Shown here in pieces: positions 11,225-21,575 of a stretch of 64,000 bases of DNA; position 1 is the first letter of the stretch, and every line of letters begins with the position of its first letter. Location of the stretch: NCBI GenBank assembly GCA_911728435.2, contig OU452205.1:18172260-18236259 (forward strand). The letters are read 5' to 3'. The position numbers were made by a program, and so were the translations under genes. A model generated the notes under the pieces. That model ran no database searches, had not been told where the DNA came from, and was given only the letters and a program-made list of their open reading frames with translations. The stretch comes from Apoderus coryli. Taxonomy: Eukaryota > Arthropoda > Insecta > Coleoptera > Attelabidae.

Positions 11225-12840
11225 AAATTTTTCGAAGGTCTTCGAGAGCGTGCTTCATCAAATTATTTATAATCAAGTCAAAAACTCTATTGTTACAGAA
11301 CAGCATGGCTTTTTCCGAAAGCGGTCAACAGTTACAAATTTAGCTCAGTTTTTACAAACAATATATCCCGCTGTTGGGGGAGGTCTGCAAGTCGACACAA
11401 TATATTCAGATTTCTTTGATAAGTTAAACCATTCCACCATTATCCAAAAAATGAATATTATCGGAATCACTAATGATCTGTTAAGGTTCTTTAGATCTTA
11501 TCTAACTGATCGTCGACTTTTCGTGGAACACAATGGATTCAGATCTCAAGAATTTGTGGCGACCAGCGGCGCGCCTTAAGGCAGTAATCTGGCCCCTTTG
11601 ATTTTCTCAATATATGTTAACGATATTGGGGAGACTTTGTCTAGTTACTTTCTATTATTCGCGGATGATTTCAAATTGTTTCGCCCAATCCAGTGTGAGT
11701 CCGACTGCCAGGAGTTACAGAAGGATTTAGAAACGGTTGGGAACTGGTGTACTGTAAACAGACTACCACTAAACATTAACAAATGCAAACTTATGAGTTT
11801 CAGTAAAAGGCAGGTGTCAACTCGGTACAATTATACTCTGAATGGGTCGGTGCTGGAACTGCACAATGTCGCCAGGGACCTTGGGATTCTCGTTGACAGC
11901 GATCTGACTTTTAACCGGCATATTTTGGAAGTAACTCAGAGTGCAATTCGCACTTTGGGATTCATTTTTAGAAATACATCTGAATTTCAGAACGTCAAAT
12001 GTCTTAAGTCTCTGTATACAGCACTGGTAAGATCCAAATTAGAGTATGCTTCAATTTTATGGGCACCAATTTATCGGGTGCATGTAGAGAGAATCGAGAG
12101 GGTACAGAGAAAATTTTTAAAATATTTATTCTCAAAGGTTAATGGTCACTTCCCTGTGAGGGGTTTTGATCACAGTATACTTCTCCGGACCTTCGACCTA
12201 CAATCGCTCCTCACTCGCAGAGTTTGCGCGGGTCAGATGTTTGTTTTCAAGTTGCTGAATGCATTAGTTGATTGTCCTCAGCTTCTGGCGGCAATAAATT
12301 TTCGAGTCCCGCAATATAATTCTCGCAATAGTCACTTATTCGAGATTCCATTTCATCGAACCAACTATGAAGGAAGGGCGCCTGTCGACGGAGCATGCCG
12401 ATGGACCAACTTCTATGAGATACATAGAGAATTGAATTTTTTTGATGAAGATATTAATAATTTTAGGAACGGGTTGCGGACTTTCATGGATCGAGTTGTT
12501 GATCACTGATGGCCCTGTTTTGCTTTTTTGTTAAAAGCCTGTTTTAAGCCTGTGTTATGTATGTGTACTAAATTGTCAAATTGGGGGTACTTAAGGGTTG
12601 CTTGCATTTATCGAATTTTGTTTATATGCACCATGTATATAAAGTATTTTGGTATACCTACTATTAGATGTTATAATAAGTATATATAGTTTATATTTAA
12701 TTTTGAATATATATAATATATATAATATATAATATTTATTTTTTATTATGAAAATTTATAGTTAAGTTGAACTATGCTTAAGATATTGTCTTGTTATTGG
12801 GCGAAAGCCTGTTAGGCAATAAAGAATTATTATTATTATA
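11225..12840 (+). pseudogene. LINE ORF2 fragment, reverse transcriptase and C-terminal region
   Basis: A 5'-truncated non-LTR reverse transcriptase reads from about 11225 to the TGA at 12507-12509. It shows EQHGFFRKRSTVTNL (RT motif 2A/2), YSDFFDKLNHS, the catalytic FADDFKLF box at about 11650-11690, and the long C-terminal helix region LVRSKLEYASILWAPIYR. A single TAA at 11577-11579 falls exactly where the family has Gln in GxPQGS (here GAP*GSNLAP), in the same frame on both sides. The 3' UTR ends in AATAAAGAA followed by a (TTA)n tail near 12825-12840. It is dead through truncation and nonsense mutation; otherwise well preserved. Probably CR1/L2/Jockey-like. Confidence 0.88.
12690..12745. 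repeat. AT microsatellite in LINE 3' region
   Basis: Imperfect (TATA)n/(AATATAT)n run in the LINE 3' untranslated tail. Confidence 0.6.
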
Positions 12841-13888
12841 AAGTTTTCAACCATCAGTACAATACAGATTCAGATTTTGAAGACAAAAATGAAATTCCGT
12901 AATACATTTTGGAAGCAGCCACAAAAGCAAGTAATGATATTTTGCCGGAAAAATCAGAAAAGGCTGTAATAAGTATCAGCCAAATATTATATAAATTGTG
13001 TACCAATTGTGAAAAAGTGTTTCTTAGGTTTCCCCAAGCTTAGCTTAGCTCGACTTGTAAAACTACGTTTTTGTTCTAGTAACCTAACTTCCAATGCCAA
13101 TAACAATAATGATACCAAATGTGGCATCTAAATAACCCTGTCTAATTACATGTAGGATTGTTAAAGGTGATAATGTTCGCTATTTTATTGAAATACCCAC
13201 AGAACCACATGTATGGTACAGGATCATTATCGCAAGCGAGTTCGATTTTGCAAACTGATTCGGTGTTAAGAATGACACTAATTTTTAATATACTATTAAT
13301 TACAACATCATTTTTCGTTTGCAGTTATTCACCTGTATGATTATTAATAATAGATTAGTAGAAATAATTTAAGTAAATTACCTATATTTTGCAATTACAG
13401 TATTATTCTTTATTTTAGATGGTATATATTACATATGTATATATTTATAATTACTTCAATTTACGATATTATTTTTGTAGTTATATTTTATCATATTCTC
13501 GGTTATTCATAATATATGTTTGATTGTTTCTATACAGTGCTTCAAATCAATTAAATTGTTTTATTTTTAAGCTCAATAGTCGTTAGATATATTTAGTCAC
13601 GAAATGCGTACCTATTTATTAGAATTAACCTGTTATTTATTTTTCCCTCCGCTTGTGTCTTCTTATTCCCAACGATAATAAGAAAGTATACCCACTTAAT
13701 TTCCGCTCTTAACTTTTATGAAACTATAAATCACCTGATAGGTATTTTTGCTTATACCTAAGAGGGAAACAATAGAGTTGTTGTTTTCTCAATATCGATT
13801 CGTTTGCTCATCAATTTAATTTCAATAATAGCACACTTTCTAAGCTGTTACCATAACAACTTACATAATATATTATTGAGGTAAGGAT

Positions 13889-13947
13889 ATAAATATCCAG
13901 AATCTGTCGAAGAGGTTGGTTTTGCTTGTAAGACATTCAACATGTGG
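13889..13947 (+). promoter_or_regulatory. Possible TATA promoter with a two-codon first exon
   Basis: TATAAATA at 13889-13896 is followed about 50 bases later by ATGTGG and a consensus donor GTAAGTG (13948). A TATA box, short leader, tiny first coding exon and perfect donor is an arrangement common in insect genes. No partner exon can be assigned with certainty. The phase (two full codons) would fit the first identified GGCX exon at 21419, but it would fit any phase-0 exon. Confidence 0.3.
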
Positions 13948-14661
13948 GTAAGTGTTTCTTTATTTTTTTTAGTTTTATCGTATTTTTTCTTCAAATTTTA
14001 CAAATACTGGTCGATGATACTTTAGGTGTTTAAGATGTAGGAATATTCTGATAGGTGTTTAAGATATAGGAATATTCTGAAAATTTGGTTAAGTAGGCCA
14101 ATCCCTAGCTAACAATGTTGCTCTATAATTTTTAAAATATTAAACAATTTTGACCTTTAAAACTTCTATAAGTGCTGCATTGACGACAAACTAGTCAAGA
14201 AAGACTAAGTAGCTGGTTATCATTAATTTTGTGATTTTTTCAGTACATACCCATCATTATTCATACCTAATGTTTCTAGACATGTCTCCTCTAATCATAC
14301 TTTGTATTATTCAAACTTCTTCACAACAAATAAATTTTAACGAAAATTATATTTTTGTTCAATAGGACCCTGTCTAAATAAAAATTTGTGTTGGGTTTGG
14401 AGCATTAGTGTAGAACTTAAGCTTTCAAAAACTCATTTTTTCTATGAATATTCTCCTCTTTATAAATCTTAATATGATATACATTTTATTAGACGTGTTC
14501 GACAAAATTTAGTATATTTACCTATTATAAAAATTTTTACACCCCCCAGAACCTGAAAAATGTTATTTTAAGGCACTGGTATCTTAAAGTATACTTTGAA
14601 TCATTAGTGTCTTAAAGTAAAATGTCAAATTTTGGATGAAAACGTCAATCTCATATTGCAT

Positions 14662-14862
14662 TCAAGATTTTCTGGATAACAAATCCAAGGTAGCTCGACT
14701 GGCCGCTTCATCTATGTCATTAAATGGATCTATGAAACCATCATTTTCTTCTATGTTGGGTTGTGTTGTGTAAAAAACTGACACAATGACAACACATTTG
14801 ACATTTTCCGTAAACAATAAAGCAAACAATGGTTGAATTGAATGTTTTTTGACAAATGTCAA
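14662..14862 (-). other. Possible minus-strand terminal exon, unknown
   Basis: The minus-strand frame ends in an acidic/polar segment (EENDGFIDPFNDIDEAASRA) followed by TLDLLSRKS and a stop. The last 35 residues look protein-like; the upstream half is AT-rich noise. A possible acceptor (GTGTCAG) lies near 14780. No family recognised. Confidence 0.2.
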
Positions 14863-14927
14863 CTTTGATAATTTTTAATATACAGGGTGAGTCACCCTAG
14901 ACGCGACGGTCTACTGTGGCAAAACTA

Positions 14928-15639
14928 CGAGGCATGTTTTTTAAGTAAGTACCGTTTTGGAATTAAAAAAAGACGTGCAAAGATATCGCAATAATTTTAT
15001 TTTTACATGAAAGCCTGTACCTTAATCTACTTTTCTACATAATTTCCGTGAATATTGAGGCACTTGTCATAACGTGGCACCAGTTTTTGAATACCCTCCT
15101 CATAAAATTCTGCCGCCTGCCAGGTCTTCTGTTCTGGATTGCACGACGCAGATTGTTCAATGTCTCACAATAAGACGCTGCATTGATTGTCTCATTACGA
15201 GGCAGAAACTCCACTAGCAATATTCCTTTTCTGTCCCAAAAAACTGTGCACATGATTTTCCGGGTTTGCTTAAACTTCACTCTTTTGGGTGATGATGAAT
15301 GTCGCCATTCCATGGATTGTTGTTTCGATTCTGGTGTGACGTAGGCCACCCATGTTTCGTCACCAGTAACAATTTGGTCTAAAAAATCTTCACCTTCATT
15401 GTGGTACCGCTCAAGGAAAGTCAATGCACTGCACAGTGGTTAACAAGTCAGGCGGCAGAATTTTATGAGGAGGGTATTCAAAAACTGGTGCCACGTTATG
15501 ACAAGTGCCTCAATATTCACGGAAATTATGTAGAAAGTAGATTAAGGTACAGGCTTCCATGTAAAAATAAAATTATTGCGATATCTTTGCACGTCTTTTT
15601 TTAATTCCAAAACGGTACTTACTTAAAAAACATGCCTCG
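14928..15639. mobile_element. Palindromic mariner derivative with two 3' ends
   Basis: Both ends are the mariner 3' terminus (CGAGGCATGTTTTTTAAG and inverse), with TA on both sides (14926-14927, 15640-15641). The left arm, minus strand, encodes transposase residues from MTFLERYHNEGEDFL through VTGDETWVAYV to NLRRAIQN, then jumps by deletion into the C-terminal region. The right arm (from about 15432) is the last 200 bases of the same family in + orientation. It cannot make a transposase, but keeps two matching ends. Confidence 0.85.
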
Positions 15640-15980
15640 TATTCAGATTTTCAAATTTCATTCAACGTCTGATTTTGTAGACCTATTAGCAAAATATATT
15701 ATTAATTGCAAACATTACACTATTACAACAAAATTGAAGTATCTATTTACATTTTGAAAAACTTAAAACGTAAAAGTAATTAAAAAAAAAGTTATAACAA
15801 ATGTTCAAAGTGACTTCTAGTTTCATAAACACAATGTTGAAGTCTATTTTCGTATGATCTCCAAACATTTCTAAGCATATCATTTGTTACTGTGCTAGAA
15901 GCATCTCTCATCATTTGCTTCATATTTTCAGCTGTAGTGGGTGGAGTACTATAAACTATGTTTTTTACATAACCCCATAA

Positions 15981-16191
15981 GGCCGGGGCGGGTGGCCTAG
16001 TGGTTAAGCACGCTAGACTTGAGCAAACTGTCCCGGTATGTAGTTGGTTCGAACCCCGGGCCAGTTACATGTAGTTGCTCACTTGAAAAGCAAATTGAAA
16101 AATTATTTAGATAAAAGAAGACTAAATGAAATTTGAAAAATCAATTAGATATGGCTGAATTGCCTAATAGATGCAAAGGTCAAAAAAAAAA
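15981..16191 (+). mobile_element. tRNA-derived SINE with A-tail and 11-bp target duplication
   Basis: The 5' part carries both RNA polymerase III boxes: box A TGGCCTAGTGG at about 15993-16003 and box B GGTTCGAACCC at about 16047. A tRNA-unrelated body and an A12 tail follow at 16180-16193. The bases AACCCCATAAG occur directly before (15971-15981) and after (16192-16202) it, a target duplication expected for LINE-mobilised SINEs. Confidence 0.85.
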
Positions 16192-16399
16192 AACCCCATA
16201 AGAAAAAATATAATGGATTTTAAATTAATTTTGTAAAATTCTATTCTCTATTTAAAATGATCACAAAAAAGAAAACCATAACATAATTTTATTTTTTAAT
16301 AATATTAACAAAATTTTTCCTCAAAATGACTTCAACACATTACTCTCAACCTAATCATATGTAATATTTGCAAATACAATTTTCTCTCGAATTTTACCA

Positions 16400-16495
16400 C
16401 TGATGATGAAGCTAGTGAGCTTCGAAACATGTTTGGATGTAACGCATTGAGTGTAACGTATTAAATTGATTTTGTGGAGTCAGACTTTTATTTCC
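16400..16495 (+). ncRNA. Hairpin module resembling a hammerhead core
   Basis: CTGATGATG is followed by a perfect 6-bp hairpin (GAAGCT-AGTG-AGCTTC) and then GAAACATGT. About 60 bases later comes AGACTTTTATTTCC. CTGANGA and GAAA around a stem II hairpin is the hammerhead ribozyme arrangement, but an extra T after CTGATGA and an unclear cleavage triplet make it a variant at best. Related modules lie at 9412, 25177, 27831, 31433 and 54359. Confidence 0.35.
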
Positions 16496-16817
16496 TATTA
16501 CAAATATAATGGAGTTACGTCAGCAGGTGATCTTGCTGGCCAGTTATAGGGGTAGCCACGGCCGATCCATCGATTATGAAACTTCCTATTTAAATAATCG
16601 CGCACGGTACGCTTAAAATGTGCAGGAGCTCCATATCAAATTGTAACAATAATTTTTGCCTAACGTCTAGTGGACTTTATCCAAAATTAACCAAAAATCA
16701 TGTGTTAAAGATTTTATTTATCTCCATTTAAATGACCGTCAAAGAAATATGGCCCAATCATGATATCTCTGACTATAGCACCAAAAACGTTAACACTCCA
16801 CACTCACTACTAAACTA

Positions 16818-17460
16818 ATGTTTATTCTCGGTATCGTAGTAATGGAAATTTGCAAGCACTTTGGTATCAGGGCACAGTTTAATATACAGTTACTTCACCT
16901 CGTGTCGGCACCTTTGTTATCTCTGTCATATAAGCAATTCGCCGCCGCTTATAGTTATAGTATAGTAGCTTCTAGTATATATAGATATAGTATATCTAGT
17001 AGCGGGCCAGAAATGTGTGTGTGTCGTTTTCAGCGTCTACTGAACCTTCTTATCTATAGTTATTATTCGGTGATCAGGGTGTCTCCGGTGTGGGAATTTC
17101 TGGGGATATACTCTGGATGCTAATAGACAATTTGAAAAACATTCACCAATAATTGTTAATATCATTTCTTCCGCGGAATACAATCTTTTAAATATTAGAA
17201 ATAAAAAAATTGTTTTAAAAATATACTGCCCTAAACTGTGAAACTATGTAAATGTGGCATAATTTGACATAAACGAATTATTTTGCACTACACGGCCTTC
17301 TTAATTTAATATAATCGTTGTTTGCGACAATACGTAAAAGTAGCATAGCAAAAAAATTTGTGTTAATACCAATTTTTCTAAAAAAAAATTGTCATTGAAG
17401 CAATAAATTTTATGATAGTTTTTGAACCGTTAGAATGTCGGATTTTTAATAGTGAGATAA
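16818..17460. other. AT-rich interior of the TIR element, no recognisable gene
   Basis: An open frame of about 100 codons at 16818-17123 is rich in Ser/Tyr/Ile from TATAG repeats and has no motif; it is regarded as non-coding. Confidence 0.4.
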
Positions 17461-17999
17461 TATACAGGGTGTGCCATTTGAAAAAATCAAGCTTTTGATG
17501 GGTTTGCAAAATGTCATCACCCTGCATAATGGATAGCTTTTCGAACCAATGTGTAATGGATTATTTTACTACAGGATGTTGTACATCTTATGAAATACCT
17601 ACTATTTGCAAAACGGATTGGCGTAACAATAAAAAATGGTTTATAATGGGACATGTTTTTTGACTTTGAAAATTAATATCTAGTTAACTATGCACTTTAG
17701 AGCAAACAAACCTTATATGAAAAACATTTAATAAGATGTCTAAATCGAAAGCAAAAACAATATCTAGGGTGTTCCATTTAAAAAAACGTAAGTTTGATAT
17801 GCTACGGGATAATGTAACACCCTGTATAAATGGCACCTATTTTAGAATGTAGTCCTAATAGGTCTATAAAATTAGACGTTGAAAGAATTTTGAAAATCTG
17901 AATAGTTTTGCCACAGTAGACTGTCGCGTCTAGGGTGACTCGTCCTGTATGGTATTTAATACTATCTGTTTTTAGTTTAGTAAACAGTCTTACCGTTTA

Positions 18000-18900
18000 A
18001 TTCGTAACTGATAAATTATTGCCGTTCGAAGAAAAAAAAACTTGTACGATATGTGTGTTAAAAGTATTTTTAATACTTAGGCACTATGAAAACATATTAT
18101 TTGAATTCAGCCTATTGTTAACAACGGCGTCAAATCGAATCGAATATGTAGCATATAATCTATGTGTACCTGAACACAAAAATATTTTAAATCAATTTAT
18201 CAATCAAGTATATAAAATAATAGTCATACTCGTACTTTATACTCGTATCCGTTTGTCTAGTACTTACGAGTTTGAAATTATTGTGTGGAATATTTTATAT
18301 AATATAAGTATAAGAGATTTTAATGCGTGCAAAAATATTACGACTGTACTTTGTCATGAAGAATTTTGTTTTAATTCACCTCGCAGCTATGGGCAGGTTC
18401 AAAGGAATTTTGCACTTTATTATTCAAACCGGAAAAAGTTCACTTTTTCAATTGGAACACCCTGTATATATAGGATGGTCAAATGCAGCACTTAATTTTG
18501 CATCTATTTGCTTTGTTAATCCATATTTTTAGCAAAAGCCGATGAATTCCAAAAGTCGTACGAGTAAGTCTTGAATTTAAGATAAATTGAAACAATGTTT
18601 GTATCGTATGCCTAAACAGTCTCAGATTTGTTTCAGTGATTTATTTATTTTGTCAAGTCAATATATAATGGAGAATATTGAAGAATATTCCAATAACAAA
18701 GTTTTTTCGAAACCTTAAGGATTATTAACAATAAATTAATGTGTTAGACAGAAAACTTCAAGTAAACTTATAGAAACGATACCTCTGGATAAATCCCGCG
18801 TCAAATTTATACTAGGTGCTACTACTACTCATCGCCATAGAGTAATCAATGACCTGTTGCTCAGAAGAAGCTGACAGGAGGATTAGCGAAACATTACCTA
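18000..18900. other. AT-rich stretch without recognisable genes
   Basis: Overlapping short frames without motifs; an ACACCCTGTATATA terminus near 18462 is the edge of another TACAGGGTG-type element whose partner end was not found. Confidence 0.4.
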
Positions 18901-18911
18901 GTATTAATTTT

Positions 18912-19382
18912 TCAAGACGGAACAAAATAGGGACAATTATTAAATGATTCAAAAATATAATGAAAATTGATACTAATGATTTTTTTCAAACAAGCCATTG
19001 ATATTTTTTCTGCAAATTTATGAAAATTTCTCATATAGTCATTTGAAAAATTGGCTTCGTTAGTAAATAAAGTATATCTTAGGAACTGTGGCGCTTGGCC
19101 TATCATTATAAAATTGGGTAAAACATCTCTTTCAGTAACATTTGACCTCTTTGAACATTAGTAATAGTTACAAAACTTTTTTTCTCTTAACATTCTAAAA
19201 CTACCGAATGGCTTACATTTAGGACACGAAGTTCTAGTTTTTTGTGATTCTTCTTCTAGAGATTCGGTCCTAACTTCTTGGATATGCCATAACTTGCACA
19301 ATCCCGCTGTTAAAATTATTACTTCTATGGATTTCACTGTAAACAACAGACCACTAAATCTAAAAATCAATAAGCAATACAT
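18912..19382 (-). pseudogene. Decayed transposase fragments, minus strand
   Basis: The minus strand at 18912-19106 reads LRYTLFTNEANFSNDYMRN, resembling the FSDEATFSN.G.VNRHN region around the first catalytic Asp of DUF4817/DDE_3 mariner-superfamily transposases, here with Asp replaced by Asn. The preceding frame (19158-19382) contains IEVIILTAGLCKLW and a CPKCKPFGSF zinc-knuckle-like end whose family is not clear. Both are too broken to be functional. Confidence 0.3.
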
Positions 19383-19551
19383 TTTTTTTAAGATTTAAGG
19401 TTTATTGTTTCAAAAATACTTCAGGGATCAAGCAAAATTCAAAATGTGTAGTCTTGTGAAATATGTAAACAACGACGTTACTATATTGAATAATGTCTTT
19501 ATTAATAATTTCCACTTAACAATCAAATGAATTAATTAAAAAAGGTATAAG

Positions 19552-20834
19552 TACGAGGCACGTTTTTTTAGTAAGTACCGTTTTGCGATTCCGCCGCCGC
19601 AGCGCTACGGTCGGCGTTCCGCGCATGCGCGCTGGTTACCTACATCTCTTGTCTACGCACTGACGCCATTACAGTCTGATTCCTCATTGTATACCTGTTT
19701 ACTGAGTGTTTAAGATGCCTCCGACAATCGTGAGTCCCGCCGATTGTGAAGTACGGGCTGTTATACGATTTCTTAGTGCTAAAGGCGTAAAACCGATCGA
19801 TATTCATCGTGAGATCTGTGAAGTTTACGGACAAAACATTGTGAGTGATGGAATGGTAAGGAAATGGGTGAGAGCATTTAAAGATGGCCGCACAAATGTT
19901 CATGATGAAGAACGGAGTGGGCGTCCTTCGGTCGTTAATGAAGATTTGGTGCAGAAAGTGGAGGAAAAGGTAAGAGAAAACAGACGCTTTACAATTTCAT
20001 CAATGTGCGACTGCTTTCCTCAATATTCTCGTAGTGTTTTGTATCGCATTGTGACCGAGAACTTGAATTACCGGAAATTGTGTTCACGTTGGGTTCCAAA
20101 AATGTTGACGGATTTGCACAAAACCCAACGTTTAGGCAGTGCATTGACTTTCCTTGAGCGGTACCACAATGCAGGTGAAGATTTTTTAGACCAAATTGTT
20201 ACTGGTGACGAAACATGGGTGGCCTACGTCACACCAGAATCGAAACAACAATCCATGGAATGTCGACATTCATCATCACCCAAAGAAGTGAAGTTTAAGC
20301 AAACAATTTCAGCCCGGAAAATCATGTGCACAGTTTTTTGGGACAGAAAAGGAGTATTGCTAGTGGAGTTTCTGCCTCGTAATGAGACAATCAATGCAGC
20401 GTCTTATTGTGAGACATTGAACAATCTGCGTCGTGCAATCCAGAACAAAAGACGTGGCAAGTTGAGTAAGGGTATCGTTTTGCTGCATGACAATGGGAAA
20501 CTCTAGATCATCCTCCATACAGCCCTGATCTGGCCCCCAGCGACTACCATTTGTTCCTGCACTTGAAGAAACACCTGGGTGGTCAGCGTCTTCAAGACGA
20601 TAACGAAGTCAAAACATTTGTGATACAGTGGTTAACAAGTCAGGCGGCAAAATTTTATGAGGAGGGTATTCAAAAACTGGTGCCACGTTATGACAAGTGC
20701 CTCAATATTCACGGAAATTATGTAGAAACGTAGATTAAGGTACAGGCTTTCATGTAAAAATAAAATTATTGCGATATCTTTGCACGTCTTTTTTTAATTC
20801 CAAAACGGTACTTACTTAAAAAACATGCGTCGTA
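19552..20834 (+). mobile_element. Full-length mariner element with TA target duplication
   Basis: Ends CGAGGCA(C/T)GTTTTTT...AGTAAGTACCGTTTTG are inverted and flanked by TA at 19552-19553 and 20833-20834. The element length, about 1.28 kb, is typical for mariner. It encodes one interrupted transposase. The 14928-15639 element is a derivative of the same family. Confidence 0.92.
19706..20733 (+). pseudogene. Mariner transposase, broken at the second catalytic Asp
   Basis: Start is likely the ATG at 19706 or the MPP ATG at 19712. In order: paired helix-turn-helix (AVIRFLSAKGVKPIDIHREI, then VSDGMVRKWVRAFKDGRT), the linker DEERSGRPS, WVPKMLTDLHK, the first catalytic Asp in VTGDETWV, KIMCTVFWDRKGVLLVEFLP, NAASYCETLNNLRRAIQ, and LLHDN with the second Asp. 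Immediately after HDN about 15 codons are missing and the frame shifts, giving HDNGKL and a stop at 20502-20504. The remainder continues in another frame: LDHPPYSPDLAPSDYHLF with the third Asp, to LNIHGNYVET and the stop at 20731-20733. DD34D chemistry would cut and paste DNA at TA; this copy is dead. Confidence 0.92.
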
Positions 20835-21418
20835 TAATAGTGTGCTGAAGTTGGATAAAACATGGGAAAAGTACAGTACAGTGAGCTACTACTGACTAAA
20901 CAATGAAAATATAATTATCAAATAAACAATATTCGTTTGCGATAATACTTCTTTAAAGAATATCATGTACAGGGTGAACAATTACAGTTACTTTAGAAAA
21001 TTCAGAAAATTACAGTTTTATTGACAGATAAAGTTCACTAAATTTCTTTTCTTTAGCTTGCAGAAAAAATACAAACCAAAAACAGTTTTTTTAATTTTTG
21101 AAGCGGCTTAACTCTAAGATCAGGAGAGGGGGTTGCTAAAAAATATTAACATAGAAACACGACTCAAAATTTGTTGGTGTTATAATGCACCAAGGTACAA
21201 AATTGTCTCTTTGAAATGATTTGACCAAATGTGGCTTACACAATATTTTTCTCTATACGTATTCCTATTTCACTTATCTTGTTTTGTGTCAGAGGTTAAC
21301 ATAATTTTCAATTGGTTTGTTAATATAACATTTTTAATTATATATCAACATTTTATAATATGTAGTACATTAGTTCTGACTGTGTAACATATATTTATCT
21401 AAACTAATTAATTTGTAG
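20835..21418. other. AT-rich stretch upstream of GGCX exon 1
   Basis: Contains a TACAGGGTG terminus near 20969 but no inverse partner was located. No N-terminal GGCX exon was recognised here. The polypyrimidine-poor acceptor TTAATTTGTAG ends at 21418. Confidence 0.4.
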
Positions 21419-21575
21419 AACAAAAACAATGCGAAACGTAAGAATATGTATAGGAATGTGTTCACGAAAAAGCAATTTAAGAATGTCTGGATGACTCTAA
21501 GTTATGAAAAATTAGTGATGTACTTGTATCAACCAAGAGATCCAGCTAGTCTTGGAGTAACCAGATTTTTGTTCG
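21419..21575 (+). CDS. GGCX: GGCX exon 1 of the window (cytosolic N-terminus to start of first membrane segment)
   Basis: Acceptor TTTGTAG ends at 21418; donor GTAAAT starts at 21576. The exon encodes a basic N-terminal stretch then KNVWMTLSYEKLV and QPRDPASLGVTRFLFG, matching the conserved PTDPASLAVFRFLFG segment of GGCX. It ends one base into a Gly codon that exon 2 completes. A start ATG could be internal (21443-21445) or in an upstream exon; the frame is open to the acceptor. Confidence 0.88.

Larger units (their letters stand above)
14881..17950. mobile_element. TIR element with TACAGGGTG ends, about 3.1 kb, nested insertions inside
   Basis: The left end TACAGGGTGAGTCACCCTAG recurs inverted at the right end (17890-17950, CTAGGGTGACTCGTCCTGTA). 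The homology continues on both sides through GTCTACTGTGGCAAAACTA to about 90 bp (right copy 17860-17950). The left inverted repeat is interrupted by a mariner derivative (14928-15639). Further inside are a SINE (15981-16191), a hairpin module (16400-16430) and another TACAGGGTG/ACACCCTGTA pair (about 17464-17826). No transposase of its own is seen. Confidence 0.7.

Noticed and set aside
16818..17123. 101-codon open frame
   Set aside because: Ser/Tyr/Ile-rich product of TATAG repeats, no homology recognised, inside a transposon.
18019..18532. Overlapping open frames up to 158 codons
   Set aside because: No ATG in a good context, composition follows the AT-rich DNA, ends in a transposon terminus (ACACCCTGTATA).
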